64,000 nt of DNA from Nitrospiraceae bacterium (GTDB lineage: Bacteria > Nitrospirota > Nitrospiria > Nitrospirales > UBA8639), in the NCBI GenBank assembly GCA_020632595.1, contig JACKFF010000015.1:1-64000 (forward strand), given 5' to 3'. A program made the translations under genes and the position numbers. Positions within the stretch are counted from its first letter, which is position 1, and each line of letters starts with the position of its first letter. The notes under the pieces were generated by a model that saw only the letters and a list, made by a program, of their open reading frames with translations, was not told where the DNA came from and made no database searches. Positions 45,970-55,134 of this stretch are shown here, piece by piece.

Positions 45970-46776
45970 ATGAGTACAATTACAGCAGAATCGATCGATG
46001 GTCTGTTCAGTGCACCCGCGTCAGGTCGGCTCAGAAAATCCGCGACCCCGGCACTCCGGGTATTCAAAAGCCACGACCGTCACGAAGGTCGAGCGGAAGA
46101 CGATCCTGCAGAAGCGGCCTTAGTGGAACGCGTTCGACGCGGCGAAGAAACGGCGTTTAAGGAATTGGTCGAACGCTATCATTTACCATTACGCCGGGTT
46201 GCCTTGACCTTCGTGCATAGCGAGGCGGTGGCCGAGGAAGTCGTGCAAGATACCTGGATGGCGGTGTTGGAAGGCATTCATCGCTTTGAGGAGCGCTCGT
46301 CCTTAAAAACGTGGATCTTTCGCATTCTGGTCAATCGGGCCAAAACGCAAGGGGTGCGGGAAAGCCGGTACGTGGAATTTCCCCAAAAGGTTTCCGATGC
46401 CGATCAAGGGGGACACGACATGGTGGATGAACTGCCCGCTGCTCCGGGAGGAGAGGGGTGCCCTGGAAATTATTCCGGAATCATTTTTTCTCAAACGGAA
46501 GCGTCACCCGAAGGGAAGCTGTTGAATAAGGAAATGGTCGAGCGGATGTATGTCGTCATTCGTACCCTTCCGGCTATGCAGCGACAAGTAATTCTGCTGC
46601 GGGATGTAGAGGGGGGTACATCCGAGGACATCTGCCGGATGCTGGGCGTCTCCGAATCCAATCAGCGTGTGCTGTTACATCGCGCCAGGACAAAAGTTCG
46701 TCAGGCCTTGGCACCTTATATGGATGAGTCCAATCCCTATGCCTCAAAATCCTGTGCCCTTAGGCCCTGTGCGTGA
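45970..46776 (+). CDS. RNA polymerase ECF-type sigma factor
   Basis: A 268-residue sigma-70 family protein. Region 2 spans about residues 60-135 (ERYHLPLRRVALTF, VVQDTWMAVLEGI, LKTWIFRILVNRAKTQ), and region 4 is near the C-terminus (RTLPAMQRQVILLRD, then VSESNQRVLLHRAR). An unusual 50-residue N-terminal extension and a 60-residue linker lie around these. ATG 45970 has GGAGG 9 nt upstream. Its regulon and regulator are unknown. Confidence 0.88.
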   Translation: MSTITAESIDGLFSAPASGRLRKSATPALRVFKSHDRHEGRAEDDPAEAALVERVRRGEETAFKELVERYHLPLRRVALTFVHSEAVAEEVVQDTWMAVLEGIHRFEERSSLKTWIFRILVNRAKTQGVRESRYVEFPQKVSDADQGGHDMVDELPAAPGGEGCPGNYSGIIFSQTEASPEGKLLNKEMVERMYVVIRTLPAMQRQVILLRDVEGGTSEDICRMLGVSESNQRVLLHRARTKVRQALAPYMDESNPYASKSCALRPCA

Positions 46777-46908
46777 ACGGTGCGAGAGGAATGCAGAATA
46801 ACCTGGAGTCGGATTGCTGAACCCGATTCTGTATGGGGTTTTCTTAAACAGGGTTTCTTAGCGCTTGCAAGGATCAGAGGGCTGGGGTTCGGATCAGGAA
46901 TCGAAGCG

Positions 46909-48246
46909 CTAGCGGGCTGCGACTTCAACCAGGGTGTCGTAATAAATACGGATTCCCGTTTCGAATTGGTCGACGGGGATTCGCTCAGCGTCACCATGAA
47001 TTGAGGTGGCGAGTTCAGTACTGAGCACAAGGGGAAGGATGCCATAGCATTTGGCCCCGCGTAGACGAAACATCCTCGAATCGGTTCCATAAGGGATAAT
47101 CATCGGCACGACGGTCGCGTCGGGATGGTGCCGTGTGATGGCGTTGGACAGCGAACGAAACATCGGGGTGTCATGCGGCGTCACGATGGACTGACTCGCG
47201 GGATGAATGACCTCAACGTCGATCTCATTGCCGAGCCTGGACTTCACCTCCGCCAGAAAGGCTTCGGCATCCATGCCCGGCAGCAACCGGGCGTCGAGGG
47301 TCGCGACGGCCAGCGAGGGAATCACATTCGCCTTGGGCGGATCGCCCACACCAGACCGAATCGAGGTGAGCGAGACCGTGGTTTGCCGGATGGCGTTTGT
47401 GAACTGGTTTGGTGTAAGCGGGCCGAGTTGGGACACGAGCGCATCCAATGCCGGATTGGAGACGGTTGGAAACGGCTGACTGAACAGCCGATCGAGCGCG
47501 CGCATTAATTTATCATTCGGATTCTGATCATGCGGTTGTGAGCCGTGTCCGGCGATGCCGTGGGCCGTCAGACGAAGCCAGAACGCCCGCTTCTCCGCCA
47601 CGGAGATTCCGAAGACGAGCTTATCCTTCACGAAGATCTCGCGACTGCCAACTCCACCTTCGTCGAGGACATACTCGGGATCGAGTTCGTCGTAATGGTG
47701 GTCGAGCATATAGCGCGTCCCCATCGTCCCACCGATTTCTTCGTCGTTCACCGCCATAAAAATGATATCGCGGTCGAGAGAGACATTTTGCCGTGCCAGC
47801 GTCAGAAAGGCGTAGAGTTGCAGCACACCGGTGCCTTTCATATCGATCGCGCCCCGGCCCCAAATGTAGCCGTCTTTCATCTCGCCACCATAAGGATCGA
47901 CGCCATCCCAGCGACTCGCGTCTGCGGGCACCACATCCATATGATGGAGCAGCAGAATAGGCTTGGCCTTGCCTGTGCCTTTGATCCGGGCAGAAAGATT
48001 GATCTTGCCCGGTGCAGCTTCATATCGCGTGATGGTGATCCCCTCTCTCTCGATGATGTCCTGAAGGAATCCGGCAGCCTCGGTGACATCACCCGGCGGG
48101 TTGGTGGTGTTGAAGCGAAGATAGTGCTGCAAGGTGTCCACGGCCTCGCCCCCGGTCGCCTTCCAGTCAACCTCCTGCCCCATTGCCGCCGTCGCAGGTA
48201 CCAGCAGAAATAACAAGCAGAGAATTCTCAGACAAAAAGGTTTCAT
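46909..48246 (-). CDS. Exported M20 family metallopeptidase
   Basis: A 445-residue zinc-dependent hydrolase of the M20 family (carboxypeptidase, deacylase or dipeptidase type). A signal peptide runs to about residue 24 (FLLVPATAAMGQ), so it acts outside the cytoplasm. The two-metal site is visible: H102 and D104 (LHHMDVVP), D135 (RGAIDMKG), the general base pair E169-E170 (NDEEIGG), and a late His in SIHGDAE. An internal dimerisation domain lies in the middle. The substrate is unknown. ATG 48246 is used because the signal peptide starts there. Confidence 0.85.
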   Translation of the reverse strand: MKPFCLRILCLLFLLVPATAAMGQEVDWKATGGEAVDTLQHYLRFNTTNPPGDVTEAAGFLQDIIEREGITITRYEAAPGKINLSARIKGTGKAKPILLLHHMDVVPADASRWDGVDPYGGEMKDGYIWGRGAIDMKGTGVLQLYAFLTLARQNVSLDRDIIFMAVNDEEIGGTMGTRYMLDHHYDELDPEYVLDEGGVGSREIFVKDKLVFGISVAEKRAFWLRLTAHGIAGHGSQPHDQNPNDKLMRALDRLFSQPFPTVSNPALDALVSQLGPLTPNQFTNAIRQTTVSLTSIRSGVGDPPKANVIPSLAVATLDARLLPGMDAEAFLAEVKSRLGNEIDVEVIHPASQSIVTPHDTPMFRSLSNAITRHHPDATVVPMIIPYGTDSRMFRLRGAKCYGILPLVLSTELATSIHGDAERIPVDQFETGIRIYYDTLVEVAAR

Positions 48247-48424
48247 TGTGCTTGATCCGGGAATTTCACGTTCATGACTTGCATATCCAGACGGGTTCAA
48301 TAGTGTATACCAATTGGGGCTGACCAAAGGATACTCCTTTTATTGATCGCCGAAAAACTTCAGCCATGGTTTCTCCCTTCGGCCATATTCAGGATAGGCG
48401 CTAAAAGGCTCCGTGTCTCTTCTT

Positions 48425-48510
48425 GTTATCCTGAGAGGAACGAAGGATCTGATTCCAGCCCAACCAGGCTATGGCTCAACCAGATGCTTCGCGTTGCTCA
48501 GCATGACAAT
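48425..48510 (+). repeat. Dispersed repeat, single degenerate unit (locus 4)
   Basis: A lone, diverged unit of the dimeric repeat family: GTTATCCTGAGAGGAACG, then GAAGGATCTGATTC, and at the other end GCTTCGCGTTGCTCAGCA then TGACAA. Confidence 0.6.
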
Positions 48511-48625
48511 TTCGTTAAGGAAGATCCAGATACGGTCAATTGACTAACTGGAGGTGATTTCCCAACAATAGGCGGGAAAATCGCGTTGGAATTCTTTTTC
48601 ATTCTTTTTGATTAGGGAACTCGCT

Positions 48626-49942
48626 ATGTTGCAAAAATTTCACAAGAACCGCCGACCACTCATCGTCAATCGTTCATCATATCTATTTTTCCAACACCGT
48701 TACTTCATGACGTTCAAGGGTTTTTTATGTGCTTTGATCCTGGGGATCAGCTTGTTGATTCAAACCCTATTATTACCTATCCCGGCTTTTTCTCAATCGA
48801 AAGAGGATTACCCTGAGGGTGATCAAGAATATTTTAAAGCCCTCCTGGAACTTGAAAAGGACGAGGATTATAAGAAATTCCTGATGGACAGTGTTTCGTA
48901 CGCGGGTGATAAGAAAGTGGAGTATATCGATTATAAAGGGGTGAGGCCTACTGTCGATGGGGAGGGAGCCGAACCCGCTGATACTGGGACGGATGCTGCT
49001 CATTTCACAAAGCAAACATATACAGCCATGCGTAATATGGATTGGTTCAGGAAAAACAATTATCAAAATTTCATCCGGAATGTGGGTCAGAATATTTACC
49101 CGTTGATCATCGCCAGTGACTATGAGCCGGGAAAAGAGGGGGTCGGCAGCACGTATTACTTGTATCGAAGAGACCGTCCCGTCGAATCGGTCACGCCGAC
49201 CTCCGTCACGTATGAGATGGAAAAAATTCTTGCGCACATCCCGATGGGAGTCTTTTTTTTAATCTCCCCCTACTTTGACAATGTGGCCAATCGACCCGAG
49301 GGGTGGGAAGAGCCGCTAATTGAATATAAAAAACATGTGGAAACCATAAAAGACCTTTTAGGGAAAAGTGATATCGGTCAAGCCACATCGACCAGAGCCA
49401 TGACAATGTTGGATATGGTGAATCATTATCTACGGGACTGTATCGAAAATAATTCCGGTGATGAACAGTCTTATCGTGCGTTTTCTCATCAAATAATCCC
49501 TTACGTTGCCCAAGCCATGAAATCCGCCGTGGAACTGCAGGTACAAGCGGGATTGAGCGCCATGAGCCAATGGAAAAAAGAGTTAGGTCCCCAGGAATGG
49601 GACAAACTCCATGTCTTAATTCCTGTTGTGTGGCCCGTGGCCGTCGGTAATCCACGACGGCAGATATTTGAACATCTCATGACACCTGTACGGGCGAAAA
49701 CCAACATCTTCGAGGTGCATACCGGATCGCACGATGAGGCCCGGACTACGTTAGGCAGAATAAAAGGGGATTCGGTGATGGCCGGCCTCACCTTTGACAA
49801 GAACACCCGCTTCGGCATGGGCAGTTACTTACGTTTGTCATCACCGACGGATCTCGTGCAGGGGGCCACTAAAGAAGAATTAAAGAAGTACCCTAAAACC
49901 CAAGAACATGTTCTCCCTATGAAAACACCCCACAGCGATTAG
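48626..49942 (+). CDS. Exported hypothetical protein, 438 aa
   Basis: I do not recognise this protein. The N-terminus is long and basic, then has one hydrophobic signal segment at about residues 32-56 (FLCALILGISLLIQ, then LLLPIPAFSQ), so the rest is periplasmic or secreted. The body is helical (VNHYLRDCIENN and a Glu/Lys-rich start) and ends in a beta-rich region with HTGSHDEARTTLG. GGGAA lies before ATG 48626. No motif is diagnostic. Confidence 0.65.
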   Translation: MLQKFHKNRRPLIVNRSSYLFFQHRYFMTFKGFLCALILGISLLIQTLLLPIPAFSQSKEDYPEGDQEYFKALLELEKDEDYKKFLMDSVSYAGDKKVEYIDYKGVRPTVDGEGAEPADTGTDAAHFTKQTYTAMRNMDWFRKNNYQNFIRNVGQNIYPLIIASDYEPGKEGVGSTYYLYRRDRPVESVTPTSVTYEMEKILAHIPMGVFFLISPYFDNVANRPEGWEEPLIEYKKHVETIKDLLGKSDIGQATSTRAMTMLDMVNHYLRDCIENNSGDEQSYRAFSHQIIPYVAQAMKSAVELQVQAGLSAMSQWKKELGPQEWDKLHVLIPVVWPVAVGNPRRQIFEHLMTPVRAKTNIFEVHTGSHDEARTTLGRIKGDSVMAGLTFDKNTRFGMGSYLRLSSPTDLVQGATKEELKKYPKTQEHVLPMKTPHSD

Positions 49943-50052
49943 GAGAAGGGGGTTCGTTTAAATCACGATTCGGGTTCAGGGATTCGGGGTCAGATCCTGG
50001 GGCAAGGCTTGCAATACGATATTTTCATTTTGGAAAAGGCACCACAACCGGG

Positions 50053-50261
50053 CATGTACTTTTGGAGGTGAAGAATGAAAGCAGCCGCCAGGGGTATACT
50101 CCCCGGCGGCTGGTACTCTTTAATTGGCTGAGAGATATTTTACCCGGTAATCCAATGCCAGAATTCGACGTACCAGGGGGGGGCGCCGTCTTCTACAATC
50201 GTCTGGACTACAAACGGCATGTGATGCCCTTCCGAGTTGCCGACGTCCATGCGCCTGGCCT
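50053..50261. repeat. 209-bp duplication, copy 1 (truncated 3' gene end)
   Basis: This stretch is nearly identical to 51168-51376 and is collinear with it at a constant offset of 1115 bp. On the minus strand 50261-50140 carries the last 40 codons of the exported-protein gene 51255-51728, including HHMPFVVQTIVEDG and its stop, plus its downstream flank. It is a pseudogene fragment in direct orientation with the source. Confidence 0.8.
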
Positions 50262-50444
50262 TTAAAATAAATGAAATTGGGTGTCCCCAGCTTCAGTCAT
50301 CCCAGGCTTCTGACTCCACAGTTTTTTAATCGGTTCGATTTATTGTGTTTAGAGGTTCGGCCTAGATACGTTTGTTGACTTGTAGTCGATGGATACCTAG
50401 GATGTTATAGATGAAATTGTGGAAAGGGGGAGCGTTCCCGATTT

Positions 50445-50752
50445 ATGGATATTGAGGAGATCCGTAATCGTATCCGAAACGGGAGACATGTTATTTCTTT
50501 TACCCATACTGAAAAACTTCGCCGTAGGAGAATTTCACTCAATACTATTTAGCAGGCCATCAGCCAGGGCGAGATCATTGAGGACTATACTCAAGATCCG
50601 AGGGGGCCTTCCTGTTTGATAAGGGGGTTACACAAGAGGGCCGACCGATTCATGTGGTGTGTGGAAATCTTGAAGAGGATGACCTTCTGATCATTACCGC
50701 GTATGAGCCGGATTCCACTGATTGGGAATTAGATTGGAAAACCAGGAAGTGA
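50445..50752 (+). pseudogene. DUF4258 toxin-like gene, inactivated
   Basis: The gene starts MDIEEIRNRIRNGRHVISFT at ATG 50445. It has an in-frame TAG at codon 36 (50550-50552), continues QAISQGEIIEDYTQDPRGPS, then shifts frame and ends VTQEGRPIHVVCGNLEEDDL and ITAYEPDSTDWELDWK. The pieces together are a full DUF4258 protein. DUF4258 proteins paired with YgiT-type zinc finger proteins are toxin-antitoxin-like modules. Two independent inactivating lesions make it a pseudogene. Its intact partner follows 12 bp later. Confidence 0.85.
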
Positions 50753-50763
50753 GGGCGCAAGTT

Positions 50764-51000
50764 ATGCCGAAATCTTGTTACTTCTGTAAAGGAAAAGTCA
50801 TGGAACAACACACAAACGTCGACTTTTGGTGGGATGAGGATTTAAAGATCATAGAGGACGTGCCGGCTGGGATCTGCCAGCAATGTGGTGAAAAGTATTT
50901 CGAACCCTTCGTGTATAAAGAGATGGAACGACTCGCGGAAGGATCAGGCCAAGCTATTCGAAAGCTTTCGGTGGAAGTGATGCGATACACGACTGTCTAA
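50764..51000 (+). CDS. YgiT-type zinc finger protein (antitoxin-like)
   Basis: A 78-residue protein with two Cys pairs: CYFCKGK near the N-terminus and CQQCGEKYFEP about 37 residues later. This is the zinc-ribbon of the MqsA/YgiT family. Family members pair with DUF4258 or MqsR toxins and bind their own promoter. Here the toxin is broken, so this may be a leftover antitoxin or be kept for regulation. ATG 50764 overlaps no other gene. The frame also has an upstream start at 50722. Confidence 0.85.
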   Translation: MPKSCYFCKGKVMEQHTNVDFWWDEDLKIIEDVPAGICQQCGEKYFEPFVYKEMERLAEGSGQAIRKLSVEVMRYTTV

Positions 51001-51167
51001 AGCAGTCTTAAAACAATATTTTTTCCTACAGCGAACCTTTCCCTCTCTTACATCCCTTCCGACTTTCCCAAATTTCCAGGAATTTTCTATAACCAGCCAC
51101 GGCGCCCTCATGTCGGACCGGGTTTGAGGTCTTGAATATTTTCATTTTATAAGGACGCTCAATTGGT

Positions 51168-51376
51168 CATATACTTTTGAATGGAAATATTAAACCCGGC
51201 CGCCAAGGACTTCCTCCCCGGCGGCTGGTACTCTTTAATTGGCTGAGAGATATTTTACCCGGTAATCCAATGCCAGAATTCGACGTACCAGGGGGTGCCG
51301 CCGTCTTCCACAATCGTCTGGACCACAAACGGCATGTGATGCCCTTCCGAGTCGCCGACGTCCATGCGCCTGGCCT
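51168..51376. repeat. 209-bp duplication, copy 2 (source)
   Basis: This copy contains the intact 3' end of gene 51255-51728 and its downstream flank. The two copies differ at a few positions, for example a G-tract with one more G in copy 1. They flank the toxin-antitoxin pair, which lies between them. Confidence 0.8.
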
Positions 51377-51728
51377 GGCCCTGATTATCGACCAGGATGA
51401 AATTATCCTTGGTAATCGTGGGCGCGACCATCGCATAGGTTTCTCCCGTCGGCGTGACGAGGGCTTTGGGGGCCAGGTGCTCTTCCTTTTCCAGGTTCAG
51501 CAGGTTGCCGACTTTCTTTTGTAATTCTTCCGAAGACATCACGGTGCCACCCAGTTCGGCCTGCAATGGATCGGGGTTGCCGGTTGTCGCCAGGGTGACC
51601 AAGGCCTCTGACGCTTTTCCCATGACGGCCGCTGGTAATTCGTTCGCGAAGGCGGGGGCTGCGACTGGCAGTGTCAACGCTGTTATGATGGCGAGTGTCG
51701 ATTGGTTAAATGTTTGTGTGACGTTCAT
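51255..51728 (-). CDS. Exported hypothetical protein, 157 aa
   Basis: A secreted or periplasmic protein with a signal peptide (about residues 1-28, ending APAFAN). The mature part begins ELPAAVMGKASEALVTLA and ends with DVGDSEGHHMPFVVQT, a conserved-looking domain. AAGGAGG precedes ATG 51728. I recognise no family. Its 3' end was copied to 50.1 kb. Confidence 0.7.
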   Translation of the reverse strand: MNVTQTFNQSTLAIITALTLPVAAPAFANELPAAVMGKASEALVTLATTGNPDPLQAELGGTVMSSEELQKKVGNLLNLEKEEHLAPKALVTPTGETYAMVAPTITKDNFILVDNQGQARRMDVGDSEGHHMPFVVQTIVEDGGTPWYVEFWHWITG

Positions 51729-51938
51729 GATTGTGTTCCTCCTTTAATTGTGGGTTGTTTATTTTGGCTCTTCAGTGTGGGGGTAGATTTGCCAATGTCT
51801 CTACCTCCCCTAGCCCCCCCTTACACAGGAGGGGGAACTCGTTTAATATTTTTGTGTCGTTAAATTCTCTACACCCCGACTTTTCCCTCCCTGAAAAAAG
51901 TTCCTGTCCTAACAAGAAGGGGATTTGTTTTTGTCTTT

Positions 51939-53558
51939 TCATGGTTGTACCCCATCAAGCCTTGCTTCCGTGTGCTCCTGAATCCTGAGTGTGTGGTTGA
52001 CCGGGGGATGTTCCATGATGGAGACGGTTCCATCAGGTCGCCGAATGAAGACGTTCTTCACGTCCTTTTCCGATCCCAGGCCGAAGAACAGGGTCGGGGA
52101 TTGATCCGACAGCAATCCCACGCTCGTGACGAATTGTTTCGTGTAGGATTTGCCGCTTGTGGTTTCTATGGTCACCAGAGTCCCTAGCGAGTGCACGCTA
52201 TCGGGAAGGGCTATGCCGATGCTGTTTGCTGTGGATCGGTTCAGAAAGGCCCGCCCCGGACCGTTCATATTGAGCCAGATGACGTCGGGTTTCGTGTCTC
52301 CATTCAAATCCGCAATCACCGGCGCTTGTCCGAAGTACGGGTTGGTGAGTCCCAGGTCGTCCACATGGACGAAGGTGTTGGTAGGGGATGACGAAACCTG
52401 GAGGAACGATTTCCCCGGCAGTTTCCAAACTTTGTGCACCGGCCACTTGATGTAATTCTGGGCCGCCAAAATATCGAGGCGTCCGTCCAGATTGATGTCT
52501 TCGAAGACCGTTCCCCAGGCAAATCCATAATCCCGTAACCCATAGGCTCCCGTGACATCGGTGAAGACAAAGTTCCCGTCATTGCGTAACAGGAGCCATT
52601 GGGATTCCAATCGCTGACCGTCTTTGAGGTCTCCCCTGAGAAAGTAGTGCGATATGGAGGTGCCGACGTTGGTAAAGAACAAGTCCTGATCACCATCCTT
52701 ATCCACGTCTCCCACGGCCAGTCCCATCCAGAATCCGTATCCTGAGTTGGTGGCGATGGGCGTGAAGGTCGCGTTCCGCTCGTTTTGAAAGATTTCGACT
52801 TCGCCTGTGTTCTGCGCCACCACCAGGTCCTGCCAGCCGTCTCCGTCCAAATCGACGAAGACCGACAGAAACGTATTTTGTTTCGAGGCGGTGCCGGACG
52901 ACTGTGTGATATCCGTAAATGTGAGGTCGCCGTTGTTGAGCAGCATGACGTTATGTTTGGCATGGGTCGGGTCATTGAAGGTGGCGCTCCGAAAGGCCTT
53001 CTTGCTGACAAACACGCTGACGTAGAGATCCCCATGCCCGTCATGATTAATGTCGGAGACCGCGATTGTGAGCGGGACGGCGTCGGGTTCGAGATGGAGC
53101 GGAATCTTGCGTTGGGTGAACGTCCCCTGATCGTTAAGGTAGAGAGAGATCCCGTCGTCCCTGGCGATGAGCAGGTCGGTATCCCCGTCATGATCCATGT
53201 CAATCGACGTGGCCCCGTAAGTGGCGATGGTACTGGACAACCCCGATCCCTGGATGCTGTTCACGAGTCGGCCATCCCGGTAGGTGAGCAAGGCGTCCTC
53301 CTGCCCGCCGCCGCCGCCCACAAAGATCTCCATTGTGCCATCCTGGTCCACGTCGATGACGGCGGCTCCGGAAAATGGATGAGTGAGCTGATCCCACTGA
53401 TGGACGAATTCCACCGGGATTTCTTCAAATGGCTGAACGGGAATGGGGTCGGCAGCGTGCGTCAATTTTTCATGTGTCGGGATGCAGGAGGCCGACGTGA
53501 GCACGAGTGATGCAACCAGCAATCCCGTTCTCCATAATGCGTTGTGTTTGTGTTTCAT
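51939..53558 (-). CDS. Exported FG-GAP/VCBS and ASPIC-UnbV type protein
   Basis: A 539-residue exported protein with a signal peptide ending near residue 25. The mature part has many FG-GAP-like calcium-binding repeats with D-x-D-x-D-G loops: IDVDQDGTMEIFV, SIDMDHDGDTDLLI, FVDLDGDGWQDLVV and ADLNGDTKPDVIW. This is the seven-bladed propeller of the CRTAC/ASPIC family, and the C-terminal part resembles UnbV. A Cys at residue 25 could be a lipid anchor, but the lipobox is poor. It probably binds a partner or ligand at the cell surface. ATG 53558 has AAGGAG upstream. Confidence 0.82.
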   Translation of the reverse strand: MKHKHNALWRTGLLVASLVLTSASCIPTHEKLTHAADPIPVQPFEEIPVEFVHQWDQLTHPFSGAAVIDVDQDGTMEIFVGGGGGQEDALLTYRDGRLVNSIQGSGLSSTIATYGATSIDMDHDGDTDLLIARDDGISLYLNDQGTFTQRKIPLHLEPDAVPLTIAVSDINHDGHGDLYVSVFVSKKAFRSATFNDPTHAKHNVMLLNNGDLTFTDITQSSGTASKQNTFLSVFVDLDGDGWQDLVVAQNTGEVEIFQNERNATFTPIATNSGYGFWMGLAVGDVDKDGDQDLFFTNVGTSISHYFLRGDLKDGQRLESQWLLLRNDGNFVFTDVTGAYGLRDYGFAWGTVFEDINLDGRLDILAAQNYIKWPVHKVWKLPGKSFLQVSSSPTNTFVHVDDLGLTNPYFGQAPVIADLNGDTKPDVIWLNMNGPGRAFLNRSTANSIGIALPDSVHSLGTLVTIETTSGKSYTKQFVTSVGLLSDQSPTLFFGLGSEKDVKNVFIRRPDGTVSIMEHPPVNHTLRIQEHTEARLDGVQP

Positions 53559-53912
53559 GACGGGTACTCCTTGGAAAACGGCCTTAGCTTGCTTCATGCC
53601 AGGCATTGAATTTTCTTCCCCCCAGTCCATTCAAGAGGAATTTTCGTTACAACCTCCAGCGGGTGTCGCCAGCAACCATGGACCGATTTCAGGAGCGAAA
53701 GGGGAAAGGGACGGAATGCATAATGGCGCTATCCAAGGATGGATGTTGTCTACCCGCAAGAGGGTGTTCTTGAATGTTTGGTTGTGCAGGTTCGAAGCCT
53801 TCGGTACAGTGAATCTCTAGGCATGTTTCCCAGGAAAAAATGGGAATAGTCCGCGGAAGGGAAGAAATGGCTTATCTGCAGCGGGATCTCGTTGTGTAAT
53901 TTTTAGGAAAAG
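53559..53912. other. Divergent intergenic region
   Basis: 354 bp between two divergent genes. No gene or hairpin is evident. It must hold promoters for both. Confidence 0.4.
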
Positions 53913-54827
53913 ATGGAGGTGGACGTGAAGACCCCAACTGAAAAAATCGGATTTGTGGGGGTGGGGCGGATGGGGGCCAATATGGCCCGCCGGCTTCACG
54001 ATGTGGGTTATCCGGTAACGGCGGTTTTCGATGTGGCCAGCGAAAGGGCGAACAGTCTGGCCAAAGAATTAGGCTGTGAGGCCGTGTCCACTCCGGGTGA
54101 GGTGGCTGCATTATCGAATACGATTTTTACCGTGGTGACGGATGACGTGGCGATGCAGGACATTTTTTCAGAGGGGCATCCGAAGAGTCTTTTGAAGAAT
54201 GCCGAAGGTCGATTGTTTGTGAATTGTGCGACGCTTTCTCCTCACATTCACGTGGAACTCGAACAGCGCGTGGAAGCACGAGGGGGGCATGCTCTGGAGG
54301 CATGTATGGCCAGCAGCATTCCTCAGGCGCGTGAAGGCACGTTATACCTCATGTGTGGCGGAAAGCCTGAAGTCTTCGAGCGGGCCAAACCGGTTTTAAC
54401 CACCTTGAGTGCTCAGTTACGTCTTATTGGTCCGGCCGGGCAGGCCGCAAAGGTGAAAGCCCTGGTCAATATGGTGATGAATATCAATACCGCCGGTTTG
54501 GCGGAGGGCTTAGGCCTTGGAGACGCGCTTGGGCTGGATCTGACGATGTTGCGGGAAGTGTTCAGTCAAACCGGAGCGGCATCACGGGTCCTGGAAACCG
54601 ATGGAGCCGATATGCAACAGCGTGACCACGAATGCTATTTTTCAGTAGCCCACGCCGCCAAAGATTCCGGCATTGCCTATGCTCTAGCGGAATCCGCCGG
54701 ACTCACCCTGCCTCTGGCCAAATCGACCTTGGAACAATATCAACGATTGGTGAAGCTGGGAAAAGGGGAATTGGATAAATCCGGCATTGCCGAGCTGACC
54801 TTTAAAGACCGCTGTTCGCGGGAATAG
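53913..54827 (+). CDS. NAD(P)-dependent beta-hydroxyacid dehydrogenase
   Basis: A 304-residue protein of the 3-hydroxyisobutyrate/6-phosphogluconate dehydrogenase superfamily. The Rossmann motif is GFVGVGRMGANMARR near the N-terminus. Substrate-binding marks are a serine region (MASSIPQAREGTLYLMCGG) and the catalytic Lys segment AAKVKALVNMVM. The family acts on tartronate semialdehyde, glyoxylate/succinic semialdehyde or hydroxyisobutyrate; the substrate is not decidable. AGGAAAAG stands before ATG 53913. A GTG at 53925 with GGAGG is a rival start. Confidence 0.85.
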   Translation: MEVDVKTPTEKIGFVGVGRMGANMARRLHDVGYPVTAVFDVASERANSLAKELGCEAVSTPGEVAALSNTIFTVVTDDVAMQDIFSEGHPKSLLKNAEGRLFVNCATLSPHIHVELEQRVEARGGHALEACMASSIPQAREGTLYLMCGGKPEVFERAKPVLTTLSAQLRLIGPAGQAAKVKALVNMVMNINTAGLAEGLGLGDALGLDLTMLREVFSQTGAASRVLETDGADMQQRDHECYFSVAHAAKDSGIAYALAESAGLTLPLAKSTLEQYQRLVKLGKGELDKSGIAELTFKDRCSRE

Positions 54828-54918
54828 GGTCACATTTTTTCTCTTCTTCCCTCGGATCACTGAGGCCATGGTCATCCTCACCTATTCGGCAACTCGCAAC
54901 GCTCAGGACCAGGTCCAC

Positions 54919-55088
54919 CGAAGGATTTTGGGGAGCCGTCGCATCGTCCGCCCGGCCAGAGATTCTTCGCCGCAGGATTAGAATGGCAAGGTACGTTGGA
55001 ACTACCCCTGAGTAGAACGAAGGATCCCGCCGGGCTGTTGCATCGTCCACCTGGGCACAGATCCTTCGCCGTGATCTCATGATGACAG
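54919..55088 (+). repeat. Dispersed dimeric repeat, locus 5
   Basis: Two units, about 54919-54990 and 55018-55087 (99-bp period), both starting CGAAGGAT and ending GATTCTTCGCC or GATCCTTCGCC, then an ATGGCAAG or ATGACAGG tail. It lies in the gap between two genes that converge. Confidence 0.65.
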
Positions 55089-55134
55089 GTCGGATGAAGT
55101 GAATTGCAGCTACATATTTGACACCTGGAGATGG

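Noticed and set aside
47545..48213. 222-codon open frame antisense to the M20 peptidase gene
   Set aside because: The opposite strand carries all catalytic residues of the family; this one shows none.
52785..53510. 241-codon open frame antisense to the FG-GAP gene
   Set aside because: Antisense to a clear repeat protein with strong domain evidence; no family found.
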